A DNA stretch of 22,231 nucleotides, taken from Alistipes sp. CAG:268 (GTDB lineage Bacteria; Bacteroidota; Bacteroidia; Bacteroidales; Rikenellaceae). Of this stretch, positions 1 to 8,152 are shown one piece after another; positions within the stretch are counted from its first letter, which is position 1, and each line of letters opens with the position of its first letter. The translations under genes were made by a program, and so were the position numbers. The stretch covers positions 6,156-28,386 of the forward strand of contig FR892000.1 in the NCBI GenBank assembly GCA_000434235.1, written 5' to 3'. The notes under the pieces were generated by a model that saw nothing but the letters and a program-made list of their open reading frames with translations, was not told the origin of the DNA and made no database searches.

Positions 1-1643
1 GTGTAGCTGCTCTTCAGCCCCTCGCAGCAGCTGCCCGTCGAGGCGAAAAGGTAGTAGTAGCCGCCGCGTTTGTGGATGTAGGTCCCCTCGTAGGCGGTTC
101 CGGCGATCTGCTGCGGTTTGGCCCCCTGTGCGACGGCGAGCCCGTCGTCGGTAAGCTCGATGGCATGGATGCCTCGGAAGCTGCCCCAGAAGAGGTATTT
201 GTGCCCGTCGTCCTCGATGTAGAAGGGGTCGATGCTGTTCTGCACCCCGATCTCGTTGCTGCGGAAGAGCATGCCCAGGTCGTCGAACGGCCCTTCGGGA
301 CGGTCGGCTACGGCGATGCCGATGCCGCAGGTCCACTCGCCGCCCCAGCGCGACATGGAGTAGTACATCACGTAGCGGTCGCCGATGCGGTTGATGTCGG
401 GGGCCCAGACATGTCCCTGCGGTTCGAAGTCGGGGCGGGTCGCGTTGTCGAAGGCCGTGCCGATAAATTCCCAGTTTACCAGGTCGCGCGACCGGTGGAT
501 CGGGACGTTCGGGATGTTCTCCGTGGCGTAGAGGTAGAACAGTCCGTCGTCGCCCCGGACGACGGTCGGGTCGGGCAGGCTATAGTTTACCACCGGGTTG
601 CGGTAGGCCCCCTGCGGGTCGGCCGGGCGCGGACCGACCCCTTCGTGGGTCATCCGGACGGGGAGAATCCGCCCCTCGGCGTCGAAACGCAGGCGGTCGA
701 TGCAGGTGGCGCGGCTGTTGGCGGCCGTCTCGCCGAGCGGCCGGCGGTGGTAGACGATGTACCACTCGTCCTTGCCCGGGATGTGGATCACCGAGTGGTG
801 TCCGGCGCCGGTGGCCACCCCGGGATCCTGCTGCAGGATCTTCCCGACGCGCTCGAAGGGCCCGAATGGCGAGTCGGCGATGGCATAGGCCACGCTGTAG
901 TCGGGGCCTCCCCAGCCGCCTTCGCTCCACATGAAGTAGTATTTGCCCTGCCGCTTGAGCATGAAGGGTCCTTCGACGTAGTTCTCGGGGGTTATCTCCT
1001 TGAAGGTTTCGCCGTCCTCGAAGGGAATGACGCTCAGCAGGTCGGGGGCCAGGCGGACCATGTTGCAGTGCCCCCATCCTCCGTAGTACATGTAGTACTC
1101 CCCGTCGTCGTCGCGGAAGACGAACTGGTCGATGGGCTGCGCTCCGTGGACGATCCGGTCGATGAGCGGTCGTCCCAGTGCATCCCGGTAGGGGCCTTCG
1201 GGCCGGTCGGCGACGGCTACGCCGATGCCGCCCGTCTCGTCGTTGCTCTGGATGTCGTTGCCGCTGAAGAAGAGGTAATACTTTCCGTTGGCATGGATCG
1301 CCGCGGGGGCCCACATCGCCCGCCGGATCCAGCGGATCTCGTCCGTGGAGACAATCCGCGGGTGTTTCGTCCAGCGGACCAGGTCCTTCGACGAGAAGGC
1401 GTCGAGGAAGGTCTGTTCGTCGTAGGGCGCCGACCAGGTGGGGAAGATCCAGTATTCGTCGCCGAAGACCACCCCTTCGGGGTCGGCATACCACCCCTCG
1501 AAGAGCGGGTTGCCGCTCCGTTCGTCCGAGGCGGCATACGTTGTCTCGGCCCCGGATGTCTGCCGGGTCTCCTGCGCCGTGACGGCGGTCTGTGCGGCGA
1601 GCAGCACGAGAAGGGCCGCTCCCGATCGGTAGAGTCGTTTCAT
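1..1643 (-). CDS. Tandem two-domain GH43 glycosidase, exported (3' end beyond window)
   Basis: The start codon lies at 1643-1641. The frame stays open to the left edge, so the C-terminus is missing and about 547 residues are visible. A signal peptide (MKRLYRSGAALLVLLAAQ, cut near VTA|QE) predicts export. Two five-bladed GH43 catalytic modules follow, each with the three acidic residues of the family. Module 1 has base D54 (WYADPEG), pKa-tuning D172 (PIDQFVF) and acid E224 (YVEGPFML). Module 2 has D358 (LPDPTVV), D472 (SIDPFYI) and E519 (YEGTYI), followed by the arabinanase-like STGSCCEG motif. GH43 enzymes are inverting arabinofuranosidases, arabinanases or xylosidases, and the two modules may cut different linkages. 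The gene lies 64 bp downstream of two rhamnosidase genes, which suggests side-chain removal from pectin-like glycans. Family assignment is firm; the exact substrate is not determined. Confidence 0.9.
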   Translation of the reverse strand, partial: MKRLYRSGAALLVLLAAQTAVTAQETRQTSGAETTYAASDERSGNPLFEGWYADPEGVVFGDEYWIFPTWSAPYDEQTFLDAFSSKDLVRWTKHPRIVSTDEIRWIRRAMWAPAAIHANGKYYLFFSGNDIQSNDETGGIGVAVADRPEGPYRDALGRPLIDRIVHGAQPIDQFVFRDDDGEYYMYYGGWGHCNMVRLAPDLLSVIPFEDGETFKEITPENYVEGPFMLKRQGKYYFMWSEGGWGGPDYSVAYAIADSPFGPFERVGKILQQDPGVATGAGHHSVIHIPGKDEWYIVYHRRPLGETAANSRATCIDRLRFDAEGRILPVRMTHEGVGPRPADPQGAYRNPVVNYSLPDPTVVRGDDGLFYLYATENIPNVPIHRSRDLVNWEFIGTAFDNATRPDFEPQGHVWAPDINRIGDRYVMYYSMSRWGGEWTCGIGIAVADRPEGPFDDLGMLFRSNEIGVQNSIDPFYIEDDGHKYLFWGSFRGIHAIELTDDGLAVAQGAKPQQIAGTAYEGTYIHKRGGYYYLFASTGSCCEGLKSSY

Positions 1644-1674
1644 CTGTTCGGTTGTTTTGTCCGGTTTCAGTTGG

Positions 1675-1682
1675 CGAAGATA
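1675..1682 (-). promoter_or_regulatory. Possible -7 box for the GH43 gene
   Basis: On the minus strand the gap between the rhamnosidase stop and the GH43 start reads TATCTTCG, one mismatch from the Bacteroidetes -7 consensus TAnnTTTG, about 31 bp before the ATG. No clear -33 TTTG is seen at the expected spacing. It could provide an extra start for GH43 within the operon. This is weak evidence. Confidence 0.25.
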
Positions 1683-1707
1683 CGGAAAATCGGCCGAAAA
1701 ACCGGGA

Positions 1708-4347
1708 TCAGCGGCCGGAGAGTTTCAGCGTCAGCGTGTGGCTGCCGGCAGCCAGCTCGTAGACGCGCGGTCCTTTCACGTTGTCGGGCAGATGCAGCGT
1801 GGCGGTGCAGTTGGCCGGGATGACAACCCGGTAGGTGACCCGGCTGCCCTTCCGCTCCCAGCCCGAGACGATCCGTCCGGCGGGGGCGTCGTGCGATGCC
1901 TCGAACCGCTCGGGTCCGACGAAGTGGGGTTCGAGCAGGATGTGGCGGAAACCCGGGCAGGCGGGATCGGGACGTATGCCGCCCAGCGCCTTGAAGAACC
2001 ACCCGCCGATCTCGCCGAACATCATGTGGTTGTCCGAGATGTCGCGCGTGGCCTCGAGGTCCCAGTTTTCGAGCAGCGTCGTCGCTCCGTTCACGATCCA
2101 CCAGCCCCACGACGGATAGGTCGTCTGTACGGCAACACGGTAGGCCGTTTCGGCATGGCCGTTCCGGCACAGGGCGTCGAGGATGGCCCTGGCGCCCAGT
2201 ACGCCGACGTCGAGGTGGCAGCCCGCCTCCTCGACCCGTCGGGCGAGATTCTCCGCCACGCGCGGGATCTCCTCTTCGGGGACAACGCCCCACAGGAGCG
2301 GGACGCTCAGTTCGGTCTGTGTGCCGCTGGCGTAGAGACCTGTTTGCGGGTTGTAGTACTTGCGGTTGATGGCCGTGCGGATCTTCTCGGCCAGCGCCGC
2401 GTAGCGGGCGTGGTCCTCGCTGCGTCCGAAGAGTTCGGCCGCACGGGCCAGGATCGAGGCATCGACGAAGAAGTAGACCGACGAGGTGAGCTCGAGCGAC
2501 GAGCGCGAGCGCACCGGCACCCAGTCGCCGCGTCCCCACGAGGTCAGCCCCTCGGGGCTGCGGCGATCGACGTAATCGACATAGCGGCGGATGTTTTCAT
2601 AGCAGGCCTCGAGCGGTGCCGGGTCTCCGTAGAAGAGATAGAGGTTCCACGGGATGAGCGCGATGGTGCTCGTCCAGTCCAGCCCGTTGTCCGTTCCGTA
2701 GCCCCAGCCGCCCGTGGGGATGATGTCGGGCAGCACGCCGTTGGGCTGCTGTTCGTCGCGGTGGTCGGCCAGCCACTTCTCGTAGACCGTGATTGCGTCG
2801 TAGTTGTAGAGGGCCGTCTCGATGGCCAGGTGGCCGTCGCCCGTCCAGCCGTTCTTCTCGCGCTGCGGACAGTCGGTCGGGTAACCCATCAGGTTCGAGA
2901 GGTAGGATTTGTTCGCGGCCTCCCACAACTGCTCGATGAGCCGCTCCGATGAGCGGATCGTTCCCGCGGGAGCCACGTCGCTGTGCTGGAACCATGCCGT
3001 GAGGTTTGCCGCGGAGAGTTCCATCGGGCGGTCGGCGACCACCTCCACGTAACGGAACCCCTTGTAGTTGAAGCGGGCCATGAACTCGTCGTCGCGGCCG
3101 CTGAGCGTCACTACGTCGGTCTGGAAGAGGTCCTCGGGATCGGTCGGGCGGAAGTAGACATCGATGTTCGAGAGGTCGGCGTGACCGTCTTCGCGGAGCC
3201 GCTCGGCGTGGATCAGCCGGAGCCGCGTGCCGGCCTCGCCCCGCACGCGGAGCTGCGTCACGCCGGCCATGTTCTGTCCGAAGTCATAGAGGTAGCAGGT
3301 GTCGTTGAGCCGGCGTACGCTGCGGGGTTCGTAGCGGGTGACCTGGCGGATCGGCACGGCCTGCTGCGCCGTGACGAGTTGCGAAGGGGCGCTGCGGTAG
3401 CCGACGCCCGACCAGGCCGAGTCGTCGAATCCCGGACAGCTCCATCCCGGCTGTTCGAGCCGGGCGTCGTAGTGTTCCGAGGTGTAGATGCTGTTGAAGG
3501 TGAGCGGGCCGCCCGAAGTTTTCCAGTCGAGCCCGGAGGTCACCGTCTCTTCGCTGCCGTCGTCGTAGACGATGCGCAGGTCGAGGCAGAAGGCCGGGCG
3601 GTTGCGCCACGGGGCCCGCTCGAAGTTCCAGACCGCACCCGACTGGTGGTTGTACCATCCGTTGCCGAGCAGTACGCCGACGGCGTTCGCCCCCTCGCGC
3701 AGCTGCCGCGTGACGTCGTAGGTGACGTAGAGGTTGCGGCGGTCGTAGCGCGTATAGAGCGGGTCGAGACGGTGGTCGCCTACCCGCTCGCCGTTGAGGT
3801 AGAGCTCGTAGAGCCCGGCTGCGGCGATGTAGGCACGGGCCGAGCGGATCGGACGTCCGGCCGTGAACTCCTTGCGGAAGTAGGGGGCCGGCTTGTAGTG
3901 GATGTCGCGGTTGTCGCCGATCCACGAGCCCTGCCAGTTGCCGGTCTGCATCATGCCGGTCTCGAAGACCGCGACGGGGGAGTCGTGCGGCACCCCTTCG
4001 TGGTCCCAGAGCGTGATGCGCCAGTAGCAGCGGGTGAAGGGCTGCAGCGGCGCGCCGCCGTAGCGGACGAGCATCCGGTCCGTCTCCATGCGCCCCGAGT
4101 CCCACAGCCCGCCTCTTCCGGCAGCTACAGCCGCAGAGTCCGTGCCGACCGTGATGCGGCAGGCGCGCTGTGCGGCTCCCTGTCGGTCGTCGTCCATGCG
4201 CCAGCTCAGGCGCGGTGCGGGAGCGTCGATGCCGAGCGGGGCGGTCAGGTGTTCACACCGCAGGTCGGCCGGATCGCCCGGTGCGGCGGAGGCGCCTCCG
4301 GCAATCAGCAACAGGAGGGCGCAAAGGGTCTGTTTTCTCTTTTTCAT
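1708..4347 (-). CDS. GH78 alpha-L-rhamnosidase, exported (879 aa)
   Basis: This is a full-length bacterial alpha-L-rhamnosidase. An N-terminal signal peptide (MKKRKQTLCALLLLIAGG, cut near ASA|AP) sends it to the periplasm or beyond. The family order is visible: N-terminal beta domains (PRLSW; YELYLNGERVG), a carbohydrate-binding-like domain, an (alpha/alpha)6 catalytic barrel, and a C-terminal beta-sandwich. The barrel carries the signature DCPQREKNGWTGD, with D492, likely general acid E497 and D504. The likely general base is E760 in TTLLENWD. The enzyme releases terminal L-rhamnose with inversion. Its ATG overlaps the TGA of the upstream rhamnosidase as ATGA, so the two are probably translationally coupled. 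The acid motif is one residue shorter than that of its neighbour, so the two belong to different GH78 subgroups and probably prefer different substrates. Confidence 0.95.
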   Translation of the reverse strand: MKKRKQTLCALLLLIAGGASAAPGDPADLRCEHLTAPLGIDAPAPRLSWRMDDDRQGAAQRACRITVGTDSAAVAAGRGGLWDSGRMETDRMLVRYGGAPLQPFTRCYWRITLWDHEGVPHDSPVAVFETGMMQTGNWQGSWIGDNRDIHYKPAPYFRKEFTAGRPIRSARAYIAAAGLYELYLNGERVGDHRLDPLYTRYDRRNLYVTYDVTRQLREGANAVGVLLGNGWYNHQSGAVWNFERAPWRNRPAFCLDLRIVYDDGSEETVTSGLDWKTSGGPLTFNSIYTSEHYDARLEQPGWSCPGFDDSAWSGVGYRSAPSQLVTAQQAVPIRQVTRYEPRSVRRLNDTCYLYDFGQNMAGVTQLRVRGEAGTRLRLIHAERLREDGHADLSNIDVYFRPTDPEDLFQTDVVTLSGRDDEFMARFNYKGFRYVEVVADRPMELSAANLTAWFQHSDVAPAGTIRSSERLIEQLWEAANKSYLSNLMGYPTDCPQREKNGWTGDGHLAIETALYNYDAITVYEKWLADHRDEQQPNGVLPDIIPTGGWGYGTDNGLDWTSTIALIPWNLYLFYGDPAPLEACYENIRRYVDYVDRRSPEGLTSWGRGDWVPVRSRSSLELTSSVYFFVDASILARAAELFGRSEDHARYAALAEKIRTAINRKYYNPQTGLYASGTQTELSVPLLWGVVPEEEIPRVAENLARRVEEAGCHLDVGVLGARAILDALCRNGHAETAYRVAVQTTYPSWGWWIVNGATTLLENWDLEATRDISDNHMMFGEIGGWFFKALGGIRPDPACPGFRHILLEPHFVGPERFEASHDAPAGRIVSGWERKGSRVTYRVVIPANCTATLHLPDNVKGPRVYELAAGSHTLTLKLSGR

Positions 4348-7142
4348 CGGTTGTCGTTCTTTTCGGGGTTGATAAGAGACTCGGGGACCGAGAACCGGTA
4401 GTGCCCCGAGCCGATCTCGAAGCGGGCGCGGCCCTCGCTGCTGCCTGCGAAACGGACTCCGTCGGCGCGGGCGGCTTCGTGGCCGCCTTCAAGGACGGAT
4501 GCCGGGTCGGAACAGGGGATGCCGAGTGTGGCGCGGCAGTTGGCCGGGATGACGACCTCCCATTCGAAGCGTCCCTTCTCCTTGCGCCAGTTGCTGACGA
4601 TCCGGCCGCGGGGCGAGCGGAACGATGCCTCGACACGGTCGAGCCCCTCGACCGGGCAGGGCTCCATCAGGATGTGGCTGAAGGCTGTCGATCCCGGAGC
4701 GTTGCGGATGCCGGCCAGACATTCGTAGTACCAGACTATCAGGTCGCCCAGCAGCATGACGTGGTTGCCCGAGTTCATGGCCGGATCGGCCGTGTCGCCG
4801 TTCCAGAGCTCCCAGATCGTCGTCGCACCCTGCTCGACCATGTAGCCCCAGCTCGGGTAGTCGCGGTTGGTGGCCAGGCGGAAGGCGATGTCGGGCCGAC
4901 CGTGGCGGGTCAGCCCCCGCATGAGCTGCTGGATGCCGACCAGCCCCGTGCTGACATGTCCGTTGCAGTCGTTGAGCGTCTTGGCGACGATGTGGGCGAA
5001 GACCTCCTCCTCGGCCCCCTCCGGCACCAGCCCGTAGGCCAGCGAGAGGAGATTGGCCGTCACCGTATTGTTGCCGTAGCTCTTCGTTGCGGGGTCGAAG
5101 AAGCGGCGGTTGTAGGCCTCGCGCAGCGTGTCGGCAAGAAGGGCGAACTCCCGGGCGTCGGTCTCGCGGCCCGTCAGGCGGGCAAAATCCGACATGATGC
5201 CCGACAACTGGTAGAAGGTCGCCGTGCTCAGCAGCGCGCCGTCGGTCTTGCGCGCCGGGTCCTGCGAGTGGATCAGCTCGGGCGCTTCGGGCGGCATGCA
5301 CCAGTCGCCGTAGGTGTCGCGCGAGATGATGCCGTCGCGCATGTAGTCGCGGCGCATGTGGTCCATCCAACGCTTCATCGAGGCGTAGCGCTCGTCGATC
5401 GGGCGGCGGTCGCCGAACTGTTCGTAGAGCGTGCGGGCGATGACGATGTAGGCGCTGGGCCACGTGACGTCGTCGTTGTAGAGTGTCCAGTAGTTGGGGG
5501 CCACGTCGGAGATGGCGCCGTTGCCGAGTTGTGTCTCCTCGATATCCTGCAGCCACTTGGCGTAGAGCAGGTCGTTGTCAAAGACGAAACTCTCGCCGAG
5601 CGAGCCGACCGTGCGGTCGCCCAGCCAGCCCATCCGCTCGTCGCGCTGCGGACAGTCGGTGGGCATGCCGCGGTAGTTGCCGCGGATACCCCGCACGGCG
5701 TTGCGGTAGACGCGGTTGATCGTCGAGTCGGAGGTGGCGAAACGGCCCGTGAGCTCCATCTCGTCGCAGAGGATGCGCCCTTCGAAATCCTCGGTCCGGG
5801 GTGTTCCCGGGTAGCCCGAGATCTCGACGTAGCGGAATCCGTGGTAGGTGAAGGTCGGCTCCCACCAGCCGTCGCTCCGGCCGTCGGGGATGTAGCAGTC
5901 GGCGGCCCGGGCACTTCGGAGGTTGGCCGTGTAGAGCGTTCCGTCGGGGTTGAGCGTCTCGGCGAAGCGCAACCGGATCGTGTCGCCCGGCTCGCCGCAT
6001 CGCCGCATGGCCAGCCAGCCTACCATGTTTTCTCCCATGTCGAGAATGTGGACCCCGGGACGGAGTTCGCGGATTGCCGTCGGGCGGCAGATGCCGCAGG
6101 GACGGATGTTCGGATTGGCCTGTGCGAGAAGCCGGCCGGCCGGAGCCCCGACCTCGCGGGCCTGCATCCAGCCCGAGTCGTCGAATCCCGGGCAGTCCCA
6201 GCCCGGCATCTCGAGGCGGGCGTCGTACTCCTCGCCGTCGAATTCGCTGTTGGCGCGGATCGGGCCCCGGGTCGTGAGTCGCCACGAAGTGTCGCTGGTG
6301 ATCGTGCGCCGCGAGCCGTCGGCATACTCGATTTCGGCCTGAAGGAGCAGTTTCGGGAACCCGAAATGGCGGATGCCCGGGTTCCGCATCGAGAAGTAAC
6401 GCCCGTTGCCCAGCACGACGCCGAGGGCGTTGTCTCCTTCGTTCAGGGCATCGGTGATGTCGAAGGTGTTGTAGCGCACCGACCTGTCGTAGTCGGTCGG
6501 GGCGGGGGCGAGCTCCTGGCTGCCGATGCGCTGCCCGTTAAGGAAAGCCTCGTAGAGCCCCAGTCCGCAGATGTAGAGCGTGGCGCGGCGCACCTGGCCT
6601 GTGACGCGGAACTCGCGGCGCAGGTAGCGGGCCGCCAGTCGTGTCTGGCTTGTATCCTGTTCTCCGGTGAAGAGGCTGTCGATGCCGATCCAGCGGGCTT
6701 TCCACTCCGTGCTGTCGAGCAGCGCGACGCTCCAGCGTGCCGGTTGCGACCACTCCGTGCGCCCTTTGTCGGTGCGTACCTGTACCTTCCAGAAACACTC
6801 CTCACGGCTGGCGAGCGGTGTGCCCGTATAGTCGATACCGACGGATTCGTCGGAGGAGACCCATCCCGAGTCCCATTTGTCCGCCCGGTTCCGGGCGAGC
6901 AGTTCTTCGGAGGAGGCCACCAGAATCCGGTAGCCCGTCTGGTGCACGCTGCGCTCGTCGGAGTGCAGCTCCCAGCTCAGGCGCGGGGTGTCGGTGTCGA
7001 TTCCCGCGGGGTTTTCCCGCATCTCGCAGCGCATGCGGCCGATGTGCACGCCGTCGTTCTTCCGCAGGGAGAGCGATCCGAGGGCCGTGAGGGCGATTAT
7101 CAGGAAGGGAATCGCCCTTCCGGTTGTGAAACGGTGGTTCAT
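4344..7142 (-). CDS. GH78 alpha-L-rhamnosidase, exported (932 aa)
   Basis: This is a second complete GH78 enzyme and the first gene of the leftward operon. The frame opens at 7172, but I choose the internal ATG at 7142-7140. It begins a signal-like sequence (MNHRFTTGRAIPFLIIALTAL), and the candidate -7 box at 7170-7177 would put the transcription start downstream of the longer start. Numbered from that ATG, the catalytic signature is DCPQRDERMGWLGD, with D496, likely acid E502 and D509; the likely base is E778 in TTIWELWNG. The N-terminal domains show RENPAG, PRLSWEL and LYEAFLNGQRIG, typical of GH78. Expected activity is removal of terminal alpha-L-rhamnose. It is divergent from an AraC regulator that probably controls it, and its stop overlaps the start of the next GH78 gene. 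The signal peptide lacks a clear lipobox. Confidence 0.94.
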   Translation of the reverse strand: MNHRFTTGRAIPFLIIALTALGSLSLRKNDGVHIGRMRCEMRENPAGIDTDTPRLSWELHSDERSVHQTGYRILVASSEELLARNRADKWDSGWVSSDESVGIDYTGTPLASREECFWKVQVRTDKGRTEWSQPARWSVALLDSTEWKARWIGIDSLFTGEQDTSQTRLAARYLRREFRVTGQVRRATLYICGLGLYEAFLNGQRIGSQELAPAPTDYDRSVRYNTFDITDALNEGDNALGVVLGNGRYFSMRNPGIRHFGFPKLLLQAEIEYADGSRRTITSDTSWRLTTRGPIRANSEFDGEEYDARLEMPGWDCPGFDDSGWMQAREVGAPAGRLLAQANPNIRPCGICRPTAIRELRPGVHILDMGENMVGWLAMRRCGEPGDTIRLRFAETLNPDGTLYTANLRSARAADCYIPDGRSDGWWEPTFTYHGFRYVEISGYPGTPRTEDFEGRILCDEMELTGRFATSDSTINRVYRNAVRGIRGNYRGMPTDCPQRDERMGWLGDRTVGSLGESFVFDNDLLYAKWLQDIEETQLGNGAISDVAPNYWTLYNDDVTWPSAYIVIARTLYEQFGDRRPIDERYASMKRWMDHMRRDYMRDGIISRDTYGDWCMPPEAPELIHSQDPARKTDGALLSTATFYQLSGIMSDFARLTGRETDAREFALLADTLREAYNRRFFDPATKSYGNNTVTANLLSLAYGLVPEGAEEEVFAHIVAKTLNDCNGHVSTGLVGIQQLMRGLTRHGRPDIAFRLATNRDYPSWGYMVEQGATTIWELWNGDTADPAMNSGNHVMLLGDLIVWYYECLAGIRNAPGSTAFSHILMEPCPVEGLDRVEASFRSPRGRIVSNWRKEKGRFEWEVVIPANCRATLGIPCSDPASVLEGGHEAARADGVRFAGSSEGRARFEIGSGHYRFSVPESLINPEKNDNR

Positions 7143-7169
7143 CAGGGGAGATATTTTAGGTTCATGATA

Positions 7170-7177
7170 CAAAATTA
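7170..7177 (-). promoter_or_regulatory. Candidate -7 box for the rhamnosidase operon
   Basis: The minus strand reads TAATTTTG, an exact match to TAnnTTTG, 27 bp before the chosen ATG at 7142. No TTTG is found 19-21 bp further upstream, so activation by the neighbouring AraC protein would fit. With its flanking base it forms a 9-bp inverted copy of the box at 7223-7231. Confidence 0.45.
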
Positions 7178-7206
7178 TCGCACGAATATGGGATTGCCAT
7201 TACCTT

Positions 7207-7236
7207 TTTTGACACAAAATGTATAATTTTGACACA
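7207..7236 (+). promoter_or_regulatory. AraC-type operator candidate: TTTTGACACA direct repeat, 20-bp period
   Basis: TTTTGACACA occurs at 7207-7216 and again at 7227-7236, exactly 20 bp (about two helical turns) apart and in the same orientation. That arrangement is typical of AraC/XylS half-sites. The second copy overlaps a -7-like TAATTTTG (7224-7231) and the A of the regulator's ATG, so binding there should repress the regulator. The first copy lies between the two divergent promoters. The repeat is seen directly; the operator role is inferred. Confidence 0.5.
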
Positions 7237-8147
7237 TGACTGAACATTCCGGAGACATCCTGCACTATCTGCCCCGTTCGTCGCGCGATGAACTTTGGGG
7301 TGTGGTCTGTACCACGGCCGGACACCAGCACGTACCGCCCGGGACCGACTACCCGGTCTCGCGCCATCCGGCCGGCTATCACTTCAGCAAGGGAAAGGGA
7401 CGTGTTCTGGACGAATTCCAACTGGTCTACATTACGGCCGGACGGGGCCGTTTCGAGTCGGCTTCGTGCCCGCCGACGGTTGTCGAGGCGGGGAGCATGC
7501 TGCTGCTTTTCCCGCACGAATGGCATGCCTATTCACCCGATCCGGAGGTCGGGTGGGACGAGTGGTGGGTCGGGTTTTACGGCCCGAATATCGAACGTTT
7601 GGTCGAAAACGGACTCCTATCCCGCCGCCAACCCCTTTTCCGGGTCGGACGGAGCAGCGGAATCGAGCGCTGTTACCGGGAGATCATCGAGACGGTCGAG
7701 GAGGAGCGGATGGGTTTCCAGCCCCTGATTTCAGGCATTGTCCTCCACATTCTGGGGTGGGTGCTGTTCCGCCATGCCAACCTGCTGCGTACGGATGACC
7801 CGCTCGTCGGGAAGATCAACCGGGCCCGGGCGCTCATGCATGCCGGCTTCGGACATGCGCATTCGCCCGAGCGGATCGCCCGGGAGGTCGGAATGGGATA
7901 TACGTGGTTCCGGAGGACGTTCCGGGCCTATGTGGGGATGGCGCCGGCACAGTATCAGCAGACCGTGCGGCTCAACAAGGCCCGCGAACTGCTTACCACG
8001 ACGACCCGTTCGATTTCGGAGATTGCCTATGCGCTGGGATTCGAGAGCGTGAGCGCCTTTTCGCTCTTTTTCCGCAACCGCGAGCAGATCAGCCCCTCGC
8101 ACTACCGGGCCCGATACCGGGGTGAGGCGCTGCGCCCCGAACGTTAG
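7236..8147 (+). CDS. AraC-family transcriptional regulator (303 aa)
   Basis: The N-terminal half is an AraC-type cupin ligand domain (LDEFQLVYITAGRGRFES, then GSMLLLFPHEWHAYSPD, a usual sugar-sensing layout). The last 100 or so residues are the double helix-turn-helix DNA-binding domain, with IAREVGMGYTWFRRTFRAYV as the first helix-turn-helix and ISEIAYALGFESVSAFSLFF as the conserved second. It has no membrane segment, so it is cytoplasmic. It is divergent from the GH78/GH43 operon and most likely activates it in response to rhamnose or a related sugar. The chosen ATG at 7236 directly follows the -7-like box, so the mRNA may be nearly leaderless. No later in-frame ATG is available until well inside the cupin domain. 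It converges with the DUF5106 gene with only 5 bp between stops. Confidence 0.93.
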   Translation: MTEHSGDILHYLPRSSRDELWGVVCTTAGHQHVPPGTDYPVSRHPAGYHFSKGKGRVLDEFQLVYITAGRGRFESASCPPTVVEAGSMLLLFPHEWHAYSPDPEVGWDEWWVGFYGPNIERLVENGLLSRRQPLFRVGRSSGIERCYREIIETVEEERMGFQPLISGIVLHILGWVLFRHANLLRTDDPLVGKINRARALMHAGFGHAHSPERIAREVGMGYTWFRRTFRAYVGMAPAQYQQTVRLNKARELLTTTTRSISEIAYALGFESVSAFSLFFRNREQISPSHYRARYRGEALRPER

Positions 8148-8152
8148 CGCGG

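Noticed and set aside
4170..7226. A 1018-codon open frame on the plus strand, and similar long ones at 8642-12307, 12369-14474, 2983-4401 and 14565-16028
   Set aside because: They lie antisense to clear GH78 or pilus genes, encode low-complexity Val/Asp/Arg/Gly-rich sequence without any family pattern, and arise from the GC-rich codon use of the real genes.
7209..7227. TTGACA and TATAAT in front of the AraC gene, like a sigma-70 promoter
   Set aside because: The spacing is only 7 bp instead of about 17, and Bacteroidetes use TTTG/TAnnTTTG; the TTGACA is part of the direct repeat.
8100..8152. Terminator between the convergent AraC and DUF5106 genes
   Set aside because: Only GC-rich partial self-complementarity is seen, with no T tract on either strand.
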